DNA of 64,000 bases from Streptomyces sp. STR69 (GTDB taxonomy: Bacteria; Actinomycetota; Actinomycetes; Streptomycetales; Streptomycetaceae). Under the pieces are notes generated by a model. That model saw nothing but the letters and a program-made list of their open reading frames with translations. It was not told the origin of the DNA and ran no database searches. A program made the translations under genes and the position numbers. The stretch spans positions 1 to 64,000 of the forward strand of contig NZ_JALJRY010000015.1 in the NCBI RefSeq assembly GCF_024519455.1. Reading direction: 5' to 3'. Every line of letters begins with the position of its first letter. The first letter of the stretch is position 1. This document shows positions 17,235 through 25,330 of the stretch, piece after piece.

Positions 17235-18319
17235 GCCACCCTCCGGTCGTCCAGCGCGTCCGGGTCCCAGTCGATACCGATGCCCGGTACGTCCGGGGCC
17301 ACCGCCATGCCGTCACGGATGGTCAGCCCGGTCCGGGTTACCGCCCTCAACTGCGGTATGTACTCGACGTATTGGCCGTTGGGCACCGCGGCGGCGAGGC
17401 TGACGTGCAACTCCATCAGGAAGTGCGGGCAGACCATGACGTTGTGGCTCTCCGCCAGGTGCGCGACCTTCAGCCACGGGGTGATACCACCGATCCGGGC
17501 GGCGTCGACCTGTACGACGGAGGCGGCGCCGGACTCCAGATAGGAGCGGAACTGCATCAGCGAGTACATGGACTCCCCGACCGCGACCGGGATGCGGGTC
17601 GCCGCCGCGAGTCGGGTGTGCCCGCTGATGTCGTCCGCGGGCAGCGGCTCCTCCAGCCAGTACGGGTCGTACGGCTCCAGCGCCGCCGCGAGCCGCAGCA
17701 CCGAGGACGCCGTCTGCGACTGGTTGGCGTCGGTCATGATGTGCAGCGCGGGGCCGACCGCCTCGCGTACGGCACGCAGCCGTTCCGCGTCCTCGTCGGG
17801 ATGCGGGCGGCCCACCTTGATCTTGACGCCCGCCCAGCCCGACTCCTGGGCGCGCAGGGCGCCTTTGACCAGTTCCTCGGTGCTCAGATGGAGCCAGCCG
17901 CCCTCGGTGTCGTAGACCGGAACCTCCTGGCGGTGGCCGCCGGCCAGTCGCCACAGGGGTTCGCCCGTCCGCCTGGAGCGCAGGTCCCACAGGGCGGTGT
18001 CGACGGCGGCGAGGGCGAGCGAGGTGATGGCTCCGGTGGTGGTGGCCCGGGTCAGCGCGAACAGCCGCTGCCACAGCGCCTCGATGTTGCGGGAGTCCTG
18101 TCCGACGAGGGCGGGCAGCAGGTGGTCGCGCAGCAGCGCCAGTACGGAGGTGCCGCCGGTGCCGATGGTGTAGGAGTAGCCGGTTCCCGTGCCGCCGTCC
18201 CACGTCCGCACGTCGACCAGGATCGTCTCCTGTTTGACGAACGACTGCACGGCGTCGGTGCGGTCCTGCTCGACGGCGATGTCGACCAGCCTGGCGGTCG
18301 CGGTCGTGATGATGCTCAT
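17231..18319 (-). CDS. enolase-superfamily (mandelate racemase subgroup) sugar-acid dehydratase
   Basis: A 362-residue TIM-barrel enzyme with the mandelate-racemase-type acid/base set: WAGVKIKVG (Lys166-x-Lys168), metal ligands Asp197 in MTDANQ, Glu223 in WLEEPLP and Glu249 in AVGES, and His299 in VCPHFLMELH. This group abstracts the alpha proton of a carboxylate; most members next to sugar transporters are sugar-acid dehydratases. ATG 18319; the frame upstream belongs to no gene. It lies between the binding-protein gene and the ABC fusion gene, which it overlaps by four bases, so the operon probably imports and dehydrates a sugar acid. L-rhamnonate or L-fuconate would fit the mutarotase, but cannot be proved here. 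Confidence 0.87.
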   Translation of the reverse strand: MSIITTATARLVDIAVEQDRTDAVQSFVKQETILVDVRTWDGGTGTGYSYTIGTGGTSVLALLRDHLLPALVGQDSRNIEALWQRLFALTRATTTGAITSLALAAVDTALWDLRSRRTGEPLWRLAGGHRQEVPVYDTEGGWLHLSTEELVKGALRAQESGWAGVKIKVGRPHPDEDAERLRAVREAVGPALHIMTDANQSQTASSVLRLAAALEPYDPYWLEEPLPADDISGHTRLAAATRIPVAVGESMYSLMQFRSYLESGAASVVQVDAARIGGITPWLKVAHLAESHNVMVCPHFLMELHVSLAAAVPNGQYVEYIPQLRAVTRTGLTIRDGMAVAPDVPGIGIDWDPDALDDRRVA

Positions 18320-18372
18320 CCGGCGGTTCCGATTTCTGTCGTGGGTTCGGCGGGGGAGTGGGAGGGGGCCGG

Positions 18373-19389
18373 TCAGCCGCAGGTGAGGATCTGGTCGGCG
18401 AACTGGTGCTTCAGCTGTGCCGTCTTCGCCTGCCGCGCGGTGTCGTAGGCCGAGACGTTCGCCTTGTCGACGACGAACGAACCGGAGTCCACCCGTACGC
18501 CGGGATCGCGCACGGTGCACTGTCTCGTCTGCAGGAGTGCCAGGGCCCAGGTCCCGATCTCGGCCTGGCCGGCCGGGTTCTGCACCACGGTCGCCGTGAC
18601 CGTGCCCTGTCTGATGCCGCTCAGGATCTTGGCGTCGTCGTCGATGGCGATGACCTTCGCCTTCGAACCGGACGTCCTGATCACGTCGGCGGCGGCGACG
18701 GCGGGGTTGTAGGCGGTGGCGACGATGCCCGTGATGGTCTGCAGGAGCCTCACCTTGCCGCCCGTCTCCCGCGCGGCCCGGGCGACGCCCTTGATCCTCA
18801 ACTGGGTATTGGCGTCGACGTTGTTGCCGGTCAGATGGACCAGGACGCCGTGGCCGCCCATGGCCCCGATCGCGGCCTTCGCGGCTTTGTAGGCGGCGAG
18901 TTGGACGTCTGTGGAGAGACGGAAGTCGGCCGCGTCCTTGTCGCCGGCGGGGCAGGAACCGAGCGAAGCCACCGGGAAGCCCTGCGACTTGAGGTCCGCG
19001 AAGGTCGAGTTGATGTCGGTGGGGGAGACGCCGAAGACCCCGAACGCGTTGTAGCCGCGCGCCGCCAGCGTGGACAGCAGGTTGTTCTGCTTCTGCTGGT
19101 CCCACTCCGCCGTCTCGTCGAAGGCGACGGCTCCGAGGCCGTAGGTCTTCTTCGCGGCGGCGCCCGTGGTCTTCCAGGGCTGGAAGTAGGGGTGGGCGCC
19201 GCCCGGCACGGGGGCGACCTTGGCCCGGGAGCCGTCCACGAGGTCGGTGCCGCCGCCCGTCCGCGCGGCCGACGAGGCCTGACTCCCGGACTGGACACCC
19301 GAGTTGCGGTAGGTGCAGGCCGTTGCCCCGGCGGTGAGCAGCGAGACGGCGACAACTCCGGGCAGGACGGCTCTGGTTGGGAAGCGCAT
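18373..19389 (-). CDS. sugar ABC transporter substrate-binding lipoprotein
   Basis: A 338-residue periplasmic-binding-protein type 1 (ribose/galactose-like) lipoprotein. The signal segment AVLPGVVAVSLLTAGATAC ends at lipobox Cys25. The mature protein has two lobes: FDETAEWDQQKQNNLLSTLA and FGVFGVSPTDINSTFADL in the first, HGVLVHLTGNNVDANTQLR and IKGVARAARETGG, VIAIDDDAKILSGIRQG in the second. It would deliver a sugar to the permease encoded downstream. First gene of the operon; its promoter region carries one of two near-identical 15-bp repeats. Sugar specificity is unknown. Confidence 0.87.
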   Translation of the reverse strand: MRFPTRAVLPGVVAVSLLTAGATACTYRNSGVQSGSQASSAARTGGGTDLVDGSRAKVAPVPGGAHPYFQPWKTTGAAAKKTYGLGAVAFDETAEWDQQKQNNLLSTLAARGYNAFGVFGVSPTDINSTFADLKSQGFPVASLGSCPAGDKDAADFRLSTDVQLAAYKAAKAAIGAMGGHGVLVHLTGNNVDANTQLRIKGVARAARETGGKVRLLQTITGIVATAYNPAVAAADVIRTSGSKAKVIAIDDDAKILSGIRQGTVTATVVQNPAGQAEIGTWALALLQTRQCTVRDPGVRVDSGSFVVDKANVSAYDTARQAKTAQLKHQFADQILTCG

Positions 19390-19402
19390 GCCCTACCCCG
19401 CC

Positions 19403-19537
19403 AAATCAAATAGGAAATCGATGCGGCGATCGTGGGACAGGAACCCGCGTGAGTCAAGGCCTGCGGCAACGGCGAGCGATAATGAGGGCACCCCTGATCC
19501 TCGAAACGCCTGCTGATCCAAAAAATCGTATAGGAAA
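19403..19537. repeat. pair of 15-bp direct repeats in the sugar operon promoter region
   Basis: AAATCAAATAGGAAA (19403-19417) and AAATCGTATAGGAAA (19523-19537) agree at 13 of 15 positions and start 120 bp apart, close to a whole number of helix turns. Both are AT-rich islands between the binding-protein gene (minus) and the XRE gene (plus). They look like paired operators that could loop DNA. The second contains GTATAG, also part of the palindrome at 12105-12125. Confidence 0.5.
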
Positions 19538-19640
19538 GAGAATCCATGGGCGCAGGGAGTGAACAGCCAACAGCCCATAAGATGACGGGCCGTAGCGTTC
19601 GTCCCCACACAACGTCGCGTTCACCGCAGGGAGATCGACC

Positions 19641-20546
19641 ATGGGTTCCGACGAGGTCTTAACCACACCGCCCGACAGCGCGCTCCTGGACGGCCGGTCG
19701 GCCGGCCCCACGGTGCCGCGTCTGGTCCTGGGCGCACGGCTGCGCGAACTGCGGGAAGCGCGGCACATCTCCCGCACCGACGCGGGCGAGGTCATCCGCG
19801 CCTCCCGGTCCAAGATCAGCCGAATGGAGGCAGGCCGGCACGGATTCAAACTGCGTGACGTGGCCGACCTGCTCACGCTCTACGGCGTCCGTGACGAGGG
19901 CGAGCGTGCCACCCTGCTGGCCCTCGCCGAAGAGGCCAACACCCCTGCCTGGTGGCAGTACTTCAACGATGTGGTGCCCACCTGGACGCAGGCCTACCTC
20001 GGGGCCGAACAGGCGGCGAGCCTCATCCGCTGCTTCGAGGTCCAGCGTGTTCCCCAGTTGCTGCAGACCCCGGACTACGCGCGCGCCTCTCTCCGGCTCG
20101 CCCACGCGGACGCCCGCGGGGAGGAGCTCGACCGGCGGGTCATGCTGCGGATGACCCGTCAGCGGATCCTGCGCCGACGGCCCGCGGCGCAGCTGTGGGC
20201 CGTGATCGACGAGGCGGCGCTGCGCCGCCCGGTCGGCGGCATCCGCACCATGCGCGCCCAGCTCAGGCATCTCATCGAGATCTGCCGGCTCCCCCAAGTC
20301 ACCGTCCAGATCATGCCGTTCCTCGCCGGCGGCCATGCCGCGGAGGCCGGTCCCGTGACCATCCTGCGGCTGCCCGGCGGCCGACTGCCCGACATGGTCT
20401 ACCTCGAACAGCGCGTCACCGCCCTCTATCCCGACCGGCCGAACGAGATCGAGTGCTACTGGGACGTCATGAACCGCCTGGTGGTCGAGGCGGAATCGCC
20501 GGAGGAGACTCCGACGATCCTGCATCGCATTCTTCAGGAGACCTGA
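19641..20546 (+). CDS. XRE-family regulator with DUF5753-type C-terminus
   Basis: A 301-residue protein of the large Streptomyces HTH_31/DUF5753 family. Residues 28-75 form the helix-turn-helix (LVLGARLRELREARHISRTD, then AGEVIRASRSKISRMEAGRH). The rest is the DUF5753 region with WWQYFNDVVPTWTQAYLGAE, QRVPQLLQTPDYARA and VTVQIMPFLAGGH. Family members (for example around whiJ) often pair with a small DUF397 partner; none is seen here. Codon 7 is TTA (19659-19661), predicting bldA control. The methyltransferase gene that converges on it also carries a TTA codon. Role likely developmental or antibiotic-related regulation, by family only. Confidence 0.87.
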   Translation: MGSDEVLTTPPDSALLDGRSAGPTVPRLVLGARLRELREARHISRTDAGEVIRASRSKISRMEAGRHGFKLRDVADLLTLYGVRDEGERATLLALAEEANTPAWWQYFNDVVPTWTQAYLGAEQAASLIRCFEVQRVPQLLQTPDYARASLRLAHADARGEELDRRVMLRMTRQRILRRRPAAQLWAVIDEAALRRPVGGIRTMRAQLRHLIEICRLPQVTVQIMPFLAGGHAAEAGPVTILRLPGGRLPDMVYLEQRVTALYPDRPNEIECYWDVMNRLVVEAESPEETPTILHRILQET

Positions 20547-20573
20547 GCCAGGACGGGGCCGAACCGGGCGGGG

Positions 20574-21389
20574 TCAGCGCTTGAGGCCGACTCCGCCGTA
20601 CTGGTGCACCTCCGCGGGAAGGCCCCAGGCGCTGTCGTCGGGACGCCAGCGCGAGCACGACGCCACGCCCGGTTCGAGCAGTTCCAGACCCTCGAAGAAG
20701 CCTGCGATCAGCTCGGGGCTGCGCAGGATGTACGGGATCGAACCACCCTCGTTGTACTGCCGGATGGCGTCGACGTAGGCCTCACTCGTGTCGGTGCTGT
20801 CGTACTGCACGAGATAGCTGCCGGCGGGCAGGGCCGCGACCAGTCGCCGTACGATCGAACGGGCCTCGTCGAAGTCCTCGATATGGCCCAGGATGCCCAT
20901 CAGCATGAGCGCGACGGGTTGGTCGAAGTCCAGCGTCTTGGCCGCCTCCCGCACGATGGTGTCCGGGTCGCGCAGGTCGGCGTCGACGTAGTTGGTGACG
21001 CCTTCCGGGGTGCTGGTGAGCAGGGCGCGGGCGTGTGCCAGCACCAACGGGTCGTTGTCGACGTAGACGATGCGGCTCTCGGGGGCCACCCGCTGGGCGA
21101 TCTCATGGGTGTTGTCCACGTTGGGCAGCCCGGTGCCGATGTCCAGGAACTGCCGGATGCCCTCCTCGGCGGCCAGATGACGAACGGCGCGGGCCAGGAA
21201 GTAGCGGGCGGCGCGGGCCCCGGTCTCGATACCGGGGAAGATCTCGCGGAAGGCGTCACCGGCGACGCGGTCCACTTCGTAGTTGTCCTTGCCCCCTAAC
21301 CAGTAGTTCCAGATCCGGGCCGACTGCGGCACCGTCGTGTCGAACTTGGAGAGCGCTTCCTGCTCGGAGCTCGCTGTCTCGTCCGTCAT
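20574..21389 (-). CDS. SAV2177/DUF574-type SAM-dependent methyltransferase
   Basis: A 271-residue member of an actinomycete-specific methyltransferase-fold family. Hallmarks are ARIWNYWLGGKDNYEVDR near the N-terminus, FLDIGTGLPNVDNTHEIAQ as SAM motif I, IVYVDNDPLVLAHARALL, and LMGILGHIEDFDEARSIV. The substrate is not known for the family. ATG 21389 has AGGAG five bases upstream. The Leu in WLGGKD is encoded by TTA (21299-21297), making it another probable bldA target. These genes are typically clustered with XRE/DUF397 genes, as here. A tandem 23-bp repeat lies directly upstream. Confidence 0.88.
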   Translation of the reverse strand: MTDETASSEQEALSKFDTTVPQSARIWNYWLGGKDNYEVDRVAGDAFREIFPGIETGARAARYFLARAVRHLAAEEGIRQFLDIGTGLPNVDNTHEIAQRVAPESRIVYVDNDPLVLAHARALLTSTPEGVTNYVDADLRDPDTIVREAAKTLDFDQPVALMLMGILGHIEDFDEARSIVRRLVAALPAGSYLVQYDSTDTSEAYVDAIRQYNEGGSIPYILRSPELIAGFFEGLELLEPGVASCSRWRPDDSAWGLPAEVHQYGGVGLKR

Positions 21390-21403
21390 GGTCACTCCTG
21401 TGT

Positions 21404-21445
21404 GTACGTGGTGAGAGCCACGGTGCGTACGTGGTGAGAGCCACG
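21404..21445. repeat. tandem repeat with internal palindromes before the methyltransferase
   Basis: GTACGTGGTGAGAGCCACG occurs at 21404-21422 and again, identical, at 21427-21445 (period 23 bp). Each copy contains the inverted repeat CGTGG-tgaga-g-CCACG. The copies end 15 bases before the ATG of the minus-strand methyltransferase, so they lie in its leader or promoter and could bind a regulator or form tandem hairpins in the mRNA. Confidence 0.6.
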
Positions 21446-21572
21446 AAACCGTCGAATGCCGGTCGTGGAGGCCCACGTTATTCCCCCACGCCTCGACTCA
21501 TGCGCCTCGCCGGTCCCAACCACCCTTGTTCGGCCGACCGTTGGCTTGTTTGCCACCCCGGGTGGACGGGAG

Positions 21573-23078
21573 TCAGCGTTCTGCCGCGTGCCGGGTGAGG
21601 AATCCGATGAGAGCGGCCGTGGCGGCGAGGACGGCCACGCTGGTGAGGGCGGTGGGGAGGGAGTACCAGTCCGCCATGAAACCGATGGCGGGCGGTCCCA
21701 GCAGCATGCCGCCGTAGCCGAGGGTGGAGGCGATGGCGACTCCGTCGGGGCCGGCGAGGGTGCCGGCGCGTTCGACGGCGACGGGGAAGAGGTTGGCGAG
21801 GCCGAGTCCGGTGATGACGAAGCCGAGGACGGCCGCCCACAGGGTGGGTGCGAGCGCGCCGAGCAGCATGCCGGCGGCGGCGGTCGTGCCGCCGGACACG
21901 AGGGTGCGGGTCCGGCCGAGGCGTTCGAGCAGCCGGGTGCCGCTGAGCCGGCCTGCGGTCATGGCGAGCGCGAAGCAGGAGTAGCCGATGGCGGCGGCGC
22001 CGGCCGTGGCGTCGAGGTCCTGCTGCAGATGCAGGGCGCTCCAGTCGGCGAGGGCGCCTTCGCCGAAGGCCGTGCAGAGGGCGATCAGGCCGAAGGTGAC
22101 GACGAGACCGCGGGTGCGGGCGTCGAGGCGGCGGGGTGCGGGGTGGCGGGCTTGCGGCGCGTGCTGGGGTGAGCCGGTCGGTGGGCCCGACGGTGCGGTC
22201 GTTGGTGAACGGCGGGTCGGACCTGACGATGCGTCAACTGGCGAGTGCAGCTGAGGGCCTGACGGTGTGTCGCTTGACGAGTGGGACGAGTGGGGTGACG
22301 GGTTCGGTGGTGTGTCGGTCGGCGAGTGGGGCGGTGGGTCCGTCCGTGGGCCGACCGGTGAACTGGTCGGTGGGTTCGCGGGTGGGGTCGTCGGCGAGCG
22401 CGGCAGCGGGGCCGACAGCGTGCCGGTCGGTGAGGCCTTCGACGGGCGGGGCGGTGAGTCCTCGTGCGGCGCCGGAGGCCGCAGGCGGAGCAGGGGGCGG
22501 CCGATCAGGGCGGTGACCAGGAGGCCGAGCACCGTGAGGCCGAACAGGTGCTGCGTGGGCGTCAGGGTTCCGGCGACGAGCCCGCCGAGGCCGGCGCCGA
22601 CCATGCCGCCGAGGCTGAACGCGGCGTGGAAGCTGGGCATGATGGGCCGCCGCATGGCCCGCACCAGCTCGACCGCCGCGCTGTTGAACGCGACGTTGAT
22701 CCCTCCGTAGGCGGCGCCGAAGATCAGCAGGACGAGGCCGAGTGTGAGCGCGGAGTGGGTGAGCGGGGGGAGGGAGACGCTGAGGGACAGCAACACGGCG
22801 CAGGCGACGGTGACTTGGTGGTTGCCGTAGCGGTGGCAGAGGCGGCCGGTGAGCATCATGGTGATGACGGCGCCGGCAGAGACGCCGAGGAGGGCCAGAC
22901 CGAGGGTGCCGGCGGAGGCGCCGGTCTGCTCCTTGATGGCGGGGATGCGGACGACCCAGCCGACGAAGATGAAGCCGTCGAGGGCGAAGAAGGCGGTGAG
23001 GACGGCTCGTAGCCGGGTGAGGTCGGTGGTGGTGCCCGGCACGGCGTTGTGCGTTCGGGGTTTGTTTATTTGCGGCAC
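21573..23078 (-). CDS. MFS transporter with a long Pro/Ser/Thr-rich central loop
   Basis: A 501-residue protein of the YbjJ/fucose-permease-like MFS group. Twelve helices fall into two halves: residues 22-197 (FFALDGFIFVGWVVRIPAIK, LLIFGAAYGGINVAFNSAAV, FHAAFSLGGMVGAG) and 324-495 (FGEGALADWSALHL, FALAMTAGRLSG, ASTLGYGGMLLGPPAIGFMA). The halves are separated by about 118 residues of almost pure Pro, Ser, Thr, Gly and His (about 200-318, DNA 22125-22480), where relatives have a short cytoplasmic loop. The GTG at 23078 follows a TAGCCT box by six bases and has no ribosome site, so the mRNA may be leaderless. Substrate unknown. Confidence 0.8.
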   Translation of the reverse strand: MPQINKPRTHNAVPGTTTDLTRLRAVLTAFFALDGFIFVGWVVRIPAIKEQTGASAGTLGLALLGVSAGAVITMMLTGRLCHRYGNHQVTVACAVLLSLSVSLPPLTHSALTLGLVLLIFGAAYGGINVAFNSAAVELVRAMRRPIMPSFHAAFSLGGMVGAGLGGLVAGTLTPTQHLFGLTVLGLLVTALIGRPLLRLRPPAPHEDSPPRPSKASPTGTLSAPLPRSPTTPPANPPTSSPVGPRTDPPPHSPTDTPPNPSPHSSHSSSDTPSGPQLHSPVDASSGPTRRSPTTAPSGPPTGSPQHAPQARHPAPRRLDARTRGLVVTFGLIALCTAFGEGALADWSALHLQQDLDATAGAAAIGYSCFALAMTAGRLSGTRLLERLGRTRTLVSGGTTAAAGMLLGALAPTLWAAVLGFVITGLGLANLFPVAVERAGTLAGPDGVAIASTLGYGGMLLGPPAIGFMADWYSLPTALTSVAVLAATAALIGFLTRHAAER

Positions 23079-23462
23079 AAAATCAGGCTAGATGTGTCCC
23101 GGTGCGGGGACAAGGGCGCCGACGGGTGGGCTGCCCAGCGTCGTTCGGGGTCACACCCGGTTCCTGCGTCACCCGTTGTGTTCGGCGGTGGATGTCGGGG
23201 GCCGGCGACAGGTCGGCCCGACGTGGTGCGCGCGGGCGAGGCCGGGGGCTTCTGCCGCGTTGGGTTCCGGTCCGGTAGCGAGTCCGTTCTGGTGACTGTC
23301 GTAGGACGCAGCCCGACACGTGGCGCCGTGGATTCTGAATGGTTGCGTGCGGCTTCTCGGCCTTGTCGCTCCGAAGACCGCGGAGAGACCGCCTGAGGGA
23401 ACCGCGGAACTCGTCCGCCGTTCCCTTGTCGGCTGTCCCTGGCGGCGGCCGGCCGGTGGCCG
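23079..23462. other. gap between MFS start and binding-protein stop
   Basis: These 384 bases hold no gene I can support. Open frames have irregular composition and no recognisable motifs. The region must contain the promoter of the MFS gene; no hairpin terminator for the binding-protein gene was seen. Confidence 0.4.
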
Positions 23463-24569
23463 CTACTCCAGTCCGAGACTGGCGCACTGCGCCGCGTACT
23501 TCGAGGTGCAGATGTCCTTGACGGAGTAGACGCCGTCCGCGATCACCGTGTCCTTGATGTTGGCCTTCGTGAGGGAGACGACCGGTACCAGCATCGCGGG
23601 GATCTTCTTCTTGGTGGGGCTGTCGACCGTGTCGCGGGTCAGCGCGTCGAACTGGATGTCGCGGCCCTGGACCTTGTACACCGCGATCTCCGCGGCGCGG
23701 GTGGCTTCTTCCGCAAAGGGTTTGTACGCGGTCATGTACTGCTCGCCCGTGATGATCCGCTGCACCGCGTCCAGGTTCGCGTCCTGGCCGGTCACCGGTG
23801 GGATCTTGGTGGCACCCGCCTCCTTGAGTGCCTCGATGACGGCACCCGCCAGGCCGTCGTTGGCCGCGTAGACGGCGGCGATGTTGTCGAGGCCGAGGGT
23901 CTTGATCGCGTTCTTCATGTTCGCCTTCGCGACCGCCGGCGACCACTTCGCCGTGTCGTACTCCTTGGCTGTCCGGACCCTGTCCTTCAGTTCGCCGAGG
24001 GCACCCTCCTTGAACTTCGCGTAGTTCGTGTCCGCGGGGTCGCCGTTCATCATGACGATCCTGCTGGATGCCGCCTTGCTGCCGAGCGCGTCGATGATGG
24101 CGCGGGCCTGGATCTCGCCGACGAGTTCGTTGTCGTGCGAGACGTACGCGTCGATCGGGCCCTGTGCGAGCCGGTCGTAGGCGATGACGGGGATGCCGGC
24201 GTCCTTCGCCTTCCGGACGTCCGGCGCGATGGCCTTGGCGTCCAGCGCGTCCACCAGGATGACGTCGACTTTCTGGTCCACCATCTGCTGGAACTGCCGG
24301 CTCTGTTGGTCCTGGCTCGCCTCGGCGTTGGCGTAGACGACCTTGCCCTTGCCGTGGGTGAGGGCGGCGACCTCCTTCTTGATGACGGGGTGGTCGAAGT
24401 TCTCGAAGCGTGCGGTGTCCTTGTCGGGCAGGAGCAGTCCCACCGTGATGTCGTCGCCCTTCACGGGAGATGCGGAGCTGCCGCTTCCGCCGACTCCGTC
24501 GATGACGCCGCACGCGGCCAGTGCCAGCGCTGACGCGGAGGCGGTCAGGGCTGTCGCGAGATGGCGCAC
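23463..24569 (-). CDS. xylose/multisugar ABC binding lipoprotein (XylF/ChvE-like), orphan
   Basis: A 368-residue type 1 sugar-binding lipoprotein. The signal peptide RHLATALTASASALALAAC ends at a lipobox Cys. Conserved blocks follow: ITVGLLLPDKDTARFENFD, QMVDQKVDVILVDALDAKAI, AGIPVIAYDRLAQGPIDAYV, IVMMNGDPADTNYAKF, AAVYAANDGLAGAVIEALKE and IPPVTGQDANLDAVQRII, closely matching XylF-type proteins. GTG 24569 is chosen; GTG 24599 with AAAGG upstream is an alternative that adds ten residues. No permease or ATPase gene follows, so the protein is an orphan unless it serves a distant transporter. The relic just upstream belongs to a sugar or inositol dehydrogenase, pointing to an eroded operon. Confidence 0.87.
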   Translation of the reverse strand: MRHLATALTASASALALAACGVIDGVGGSGSSASPVKGDDITVGLLLPDKDTARFENFDHPVIKKEVAALTHGKGKVVYANAEASQDQQSRQFQQMVDQKVDVILVDALDAKAIAPDVRKAKDAGIPVIAYDRLAQGPIDAYVSHDNELVGEIQARAIIDALGSKAASSRIVMMNGDPADTNYAKFKEGALGELKDRVRTAKEYDTAKWSPAVAKANMKNAIKTLGLDNIAAVYAANDGLAGAVIEALKEAGATKIPPVTGQDANLDAVQRIITGEQYMTAYKPFAEEATRAAEIAVYKVQGRDIQFDALTRDTVDSPTKKKIPAMLVPVVSLTKANIKDTVIADGVYSVKDICTSKYAAQCASLGLE

Positions 24570-24778
24570 GGGGATTCCACAACAGGCGGGAGCGCTCACG
24601 TCAGGCGCCTTTCGAGTGTGAGGGGAGTGGGGTGACTTGCGGTGGTCGTTGATGTCCGGTGAGGAGTGGCTGCCAGGCAGGGGGTGCGGCTCTTGCACCT
24701 GCGGAGGCAGAAAGGCCTCGGTACGGCCTCCGCGACGGGGAGGCGCTTCTTCGCCTGTGCGATGCCTGTCTCCTGTCG

Positions 24779-25330
24779 TTACCGTCGCACTTCCTTGATG
24801 TGGACGGGGTGGTGATCGCGGAGAGAGGTTGTGGCGGCTTCGGTGACCCGGTTTGCTTCGACCGGGGCCGTGAGGGTGTGAGGGAAGGACGATCGCTGTG
24901 GACGACCTCGGTGAAGGCGGCGGGTTCGGCGCGAAAAGCGGCCGTGAAGCAGGCGTGGGGGACACCCGAGGGGAAGGTCGTGTCGGGCTCGACGGGGCGG
25001 AGAGGCAGCTGGTTCTTGAGTCCGGCGGCGTCGCTGTCGCGGGAGCCGTGGAGTTCCGGACGGACGTCGTGACCGCGTGGACCTCGATCACGTTGCGGCC
25101 GGTCACCCGGCGCACGGCGACGAAGCCGTGGACGCCGAACTCGCGGACGACGCCGCCGGAGACGGCTGCGTAGTCGCTTGGCGGCGGGGCCGGGTCGCCG
25201 GTGGCGGAGCGATGGTGTGCAGCCGGCCGAGGGCACCGCCGTGCAGGGCTTCGCGGGCGGCGATGAACCCGACGTCGAAGCGGCGCGGCCAACTGATCTG
25301 GACGGGGACGCCACGGTTGTGTGAGGGGCA
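24779..25330 (-). pseudogene. relic of a Gfo/Idh/MocA (inositol 2-dehydrogenase-like) gene
   Basis: Pieces in different frames line up in the order of this family. They are VPVQISWPRRFDVGFIAARE with HGGALGRLHTI (about 25309-25213), then DPAPPPSDYAAVSGGVVREF and GVHGFVAVRRVTGRNVIEVH (about 25196-25055), then LKNQLPLRPVEPDTTFPSGV and FRAEPAAFTEVV (another frame), and finally VTEAATTSLRDHHPVHIKEV with a TAA stop at 24781-24779. Intact members oxidise myo-inositol or related sugars with NAD. The N-terminal Rossmann half is missing and at least three frameshifts separate the pieces, so it is dead. It lies directly before the orphan XylF-like gene, same strand. Confidence 0.8.

Noticed and set aside
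17231..19105. A 624-codon minus-strand frame longer than the enolase gene
   Set aside because: Its N-terminal 260 codons are Arg/Gly/Pro-rich antiphase sequence over the binding-protein gene; family-like sequence begins only at ATG 18319.
22125..22480. Repetitive DNA considered as a CRISPR or tandem-repeat locus
   Set aside because: The repeats are irregular, in frame, and encode a Pro/Ser/Thr loop inside an intact MFS gene; no spacers or fixed repeat length.
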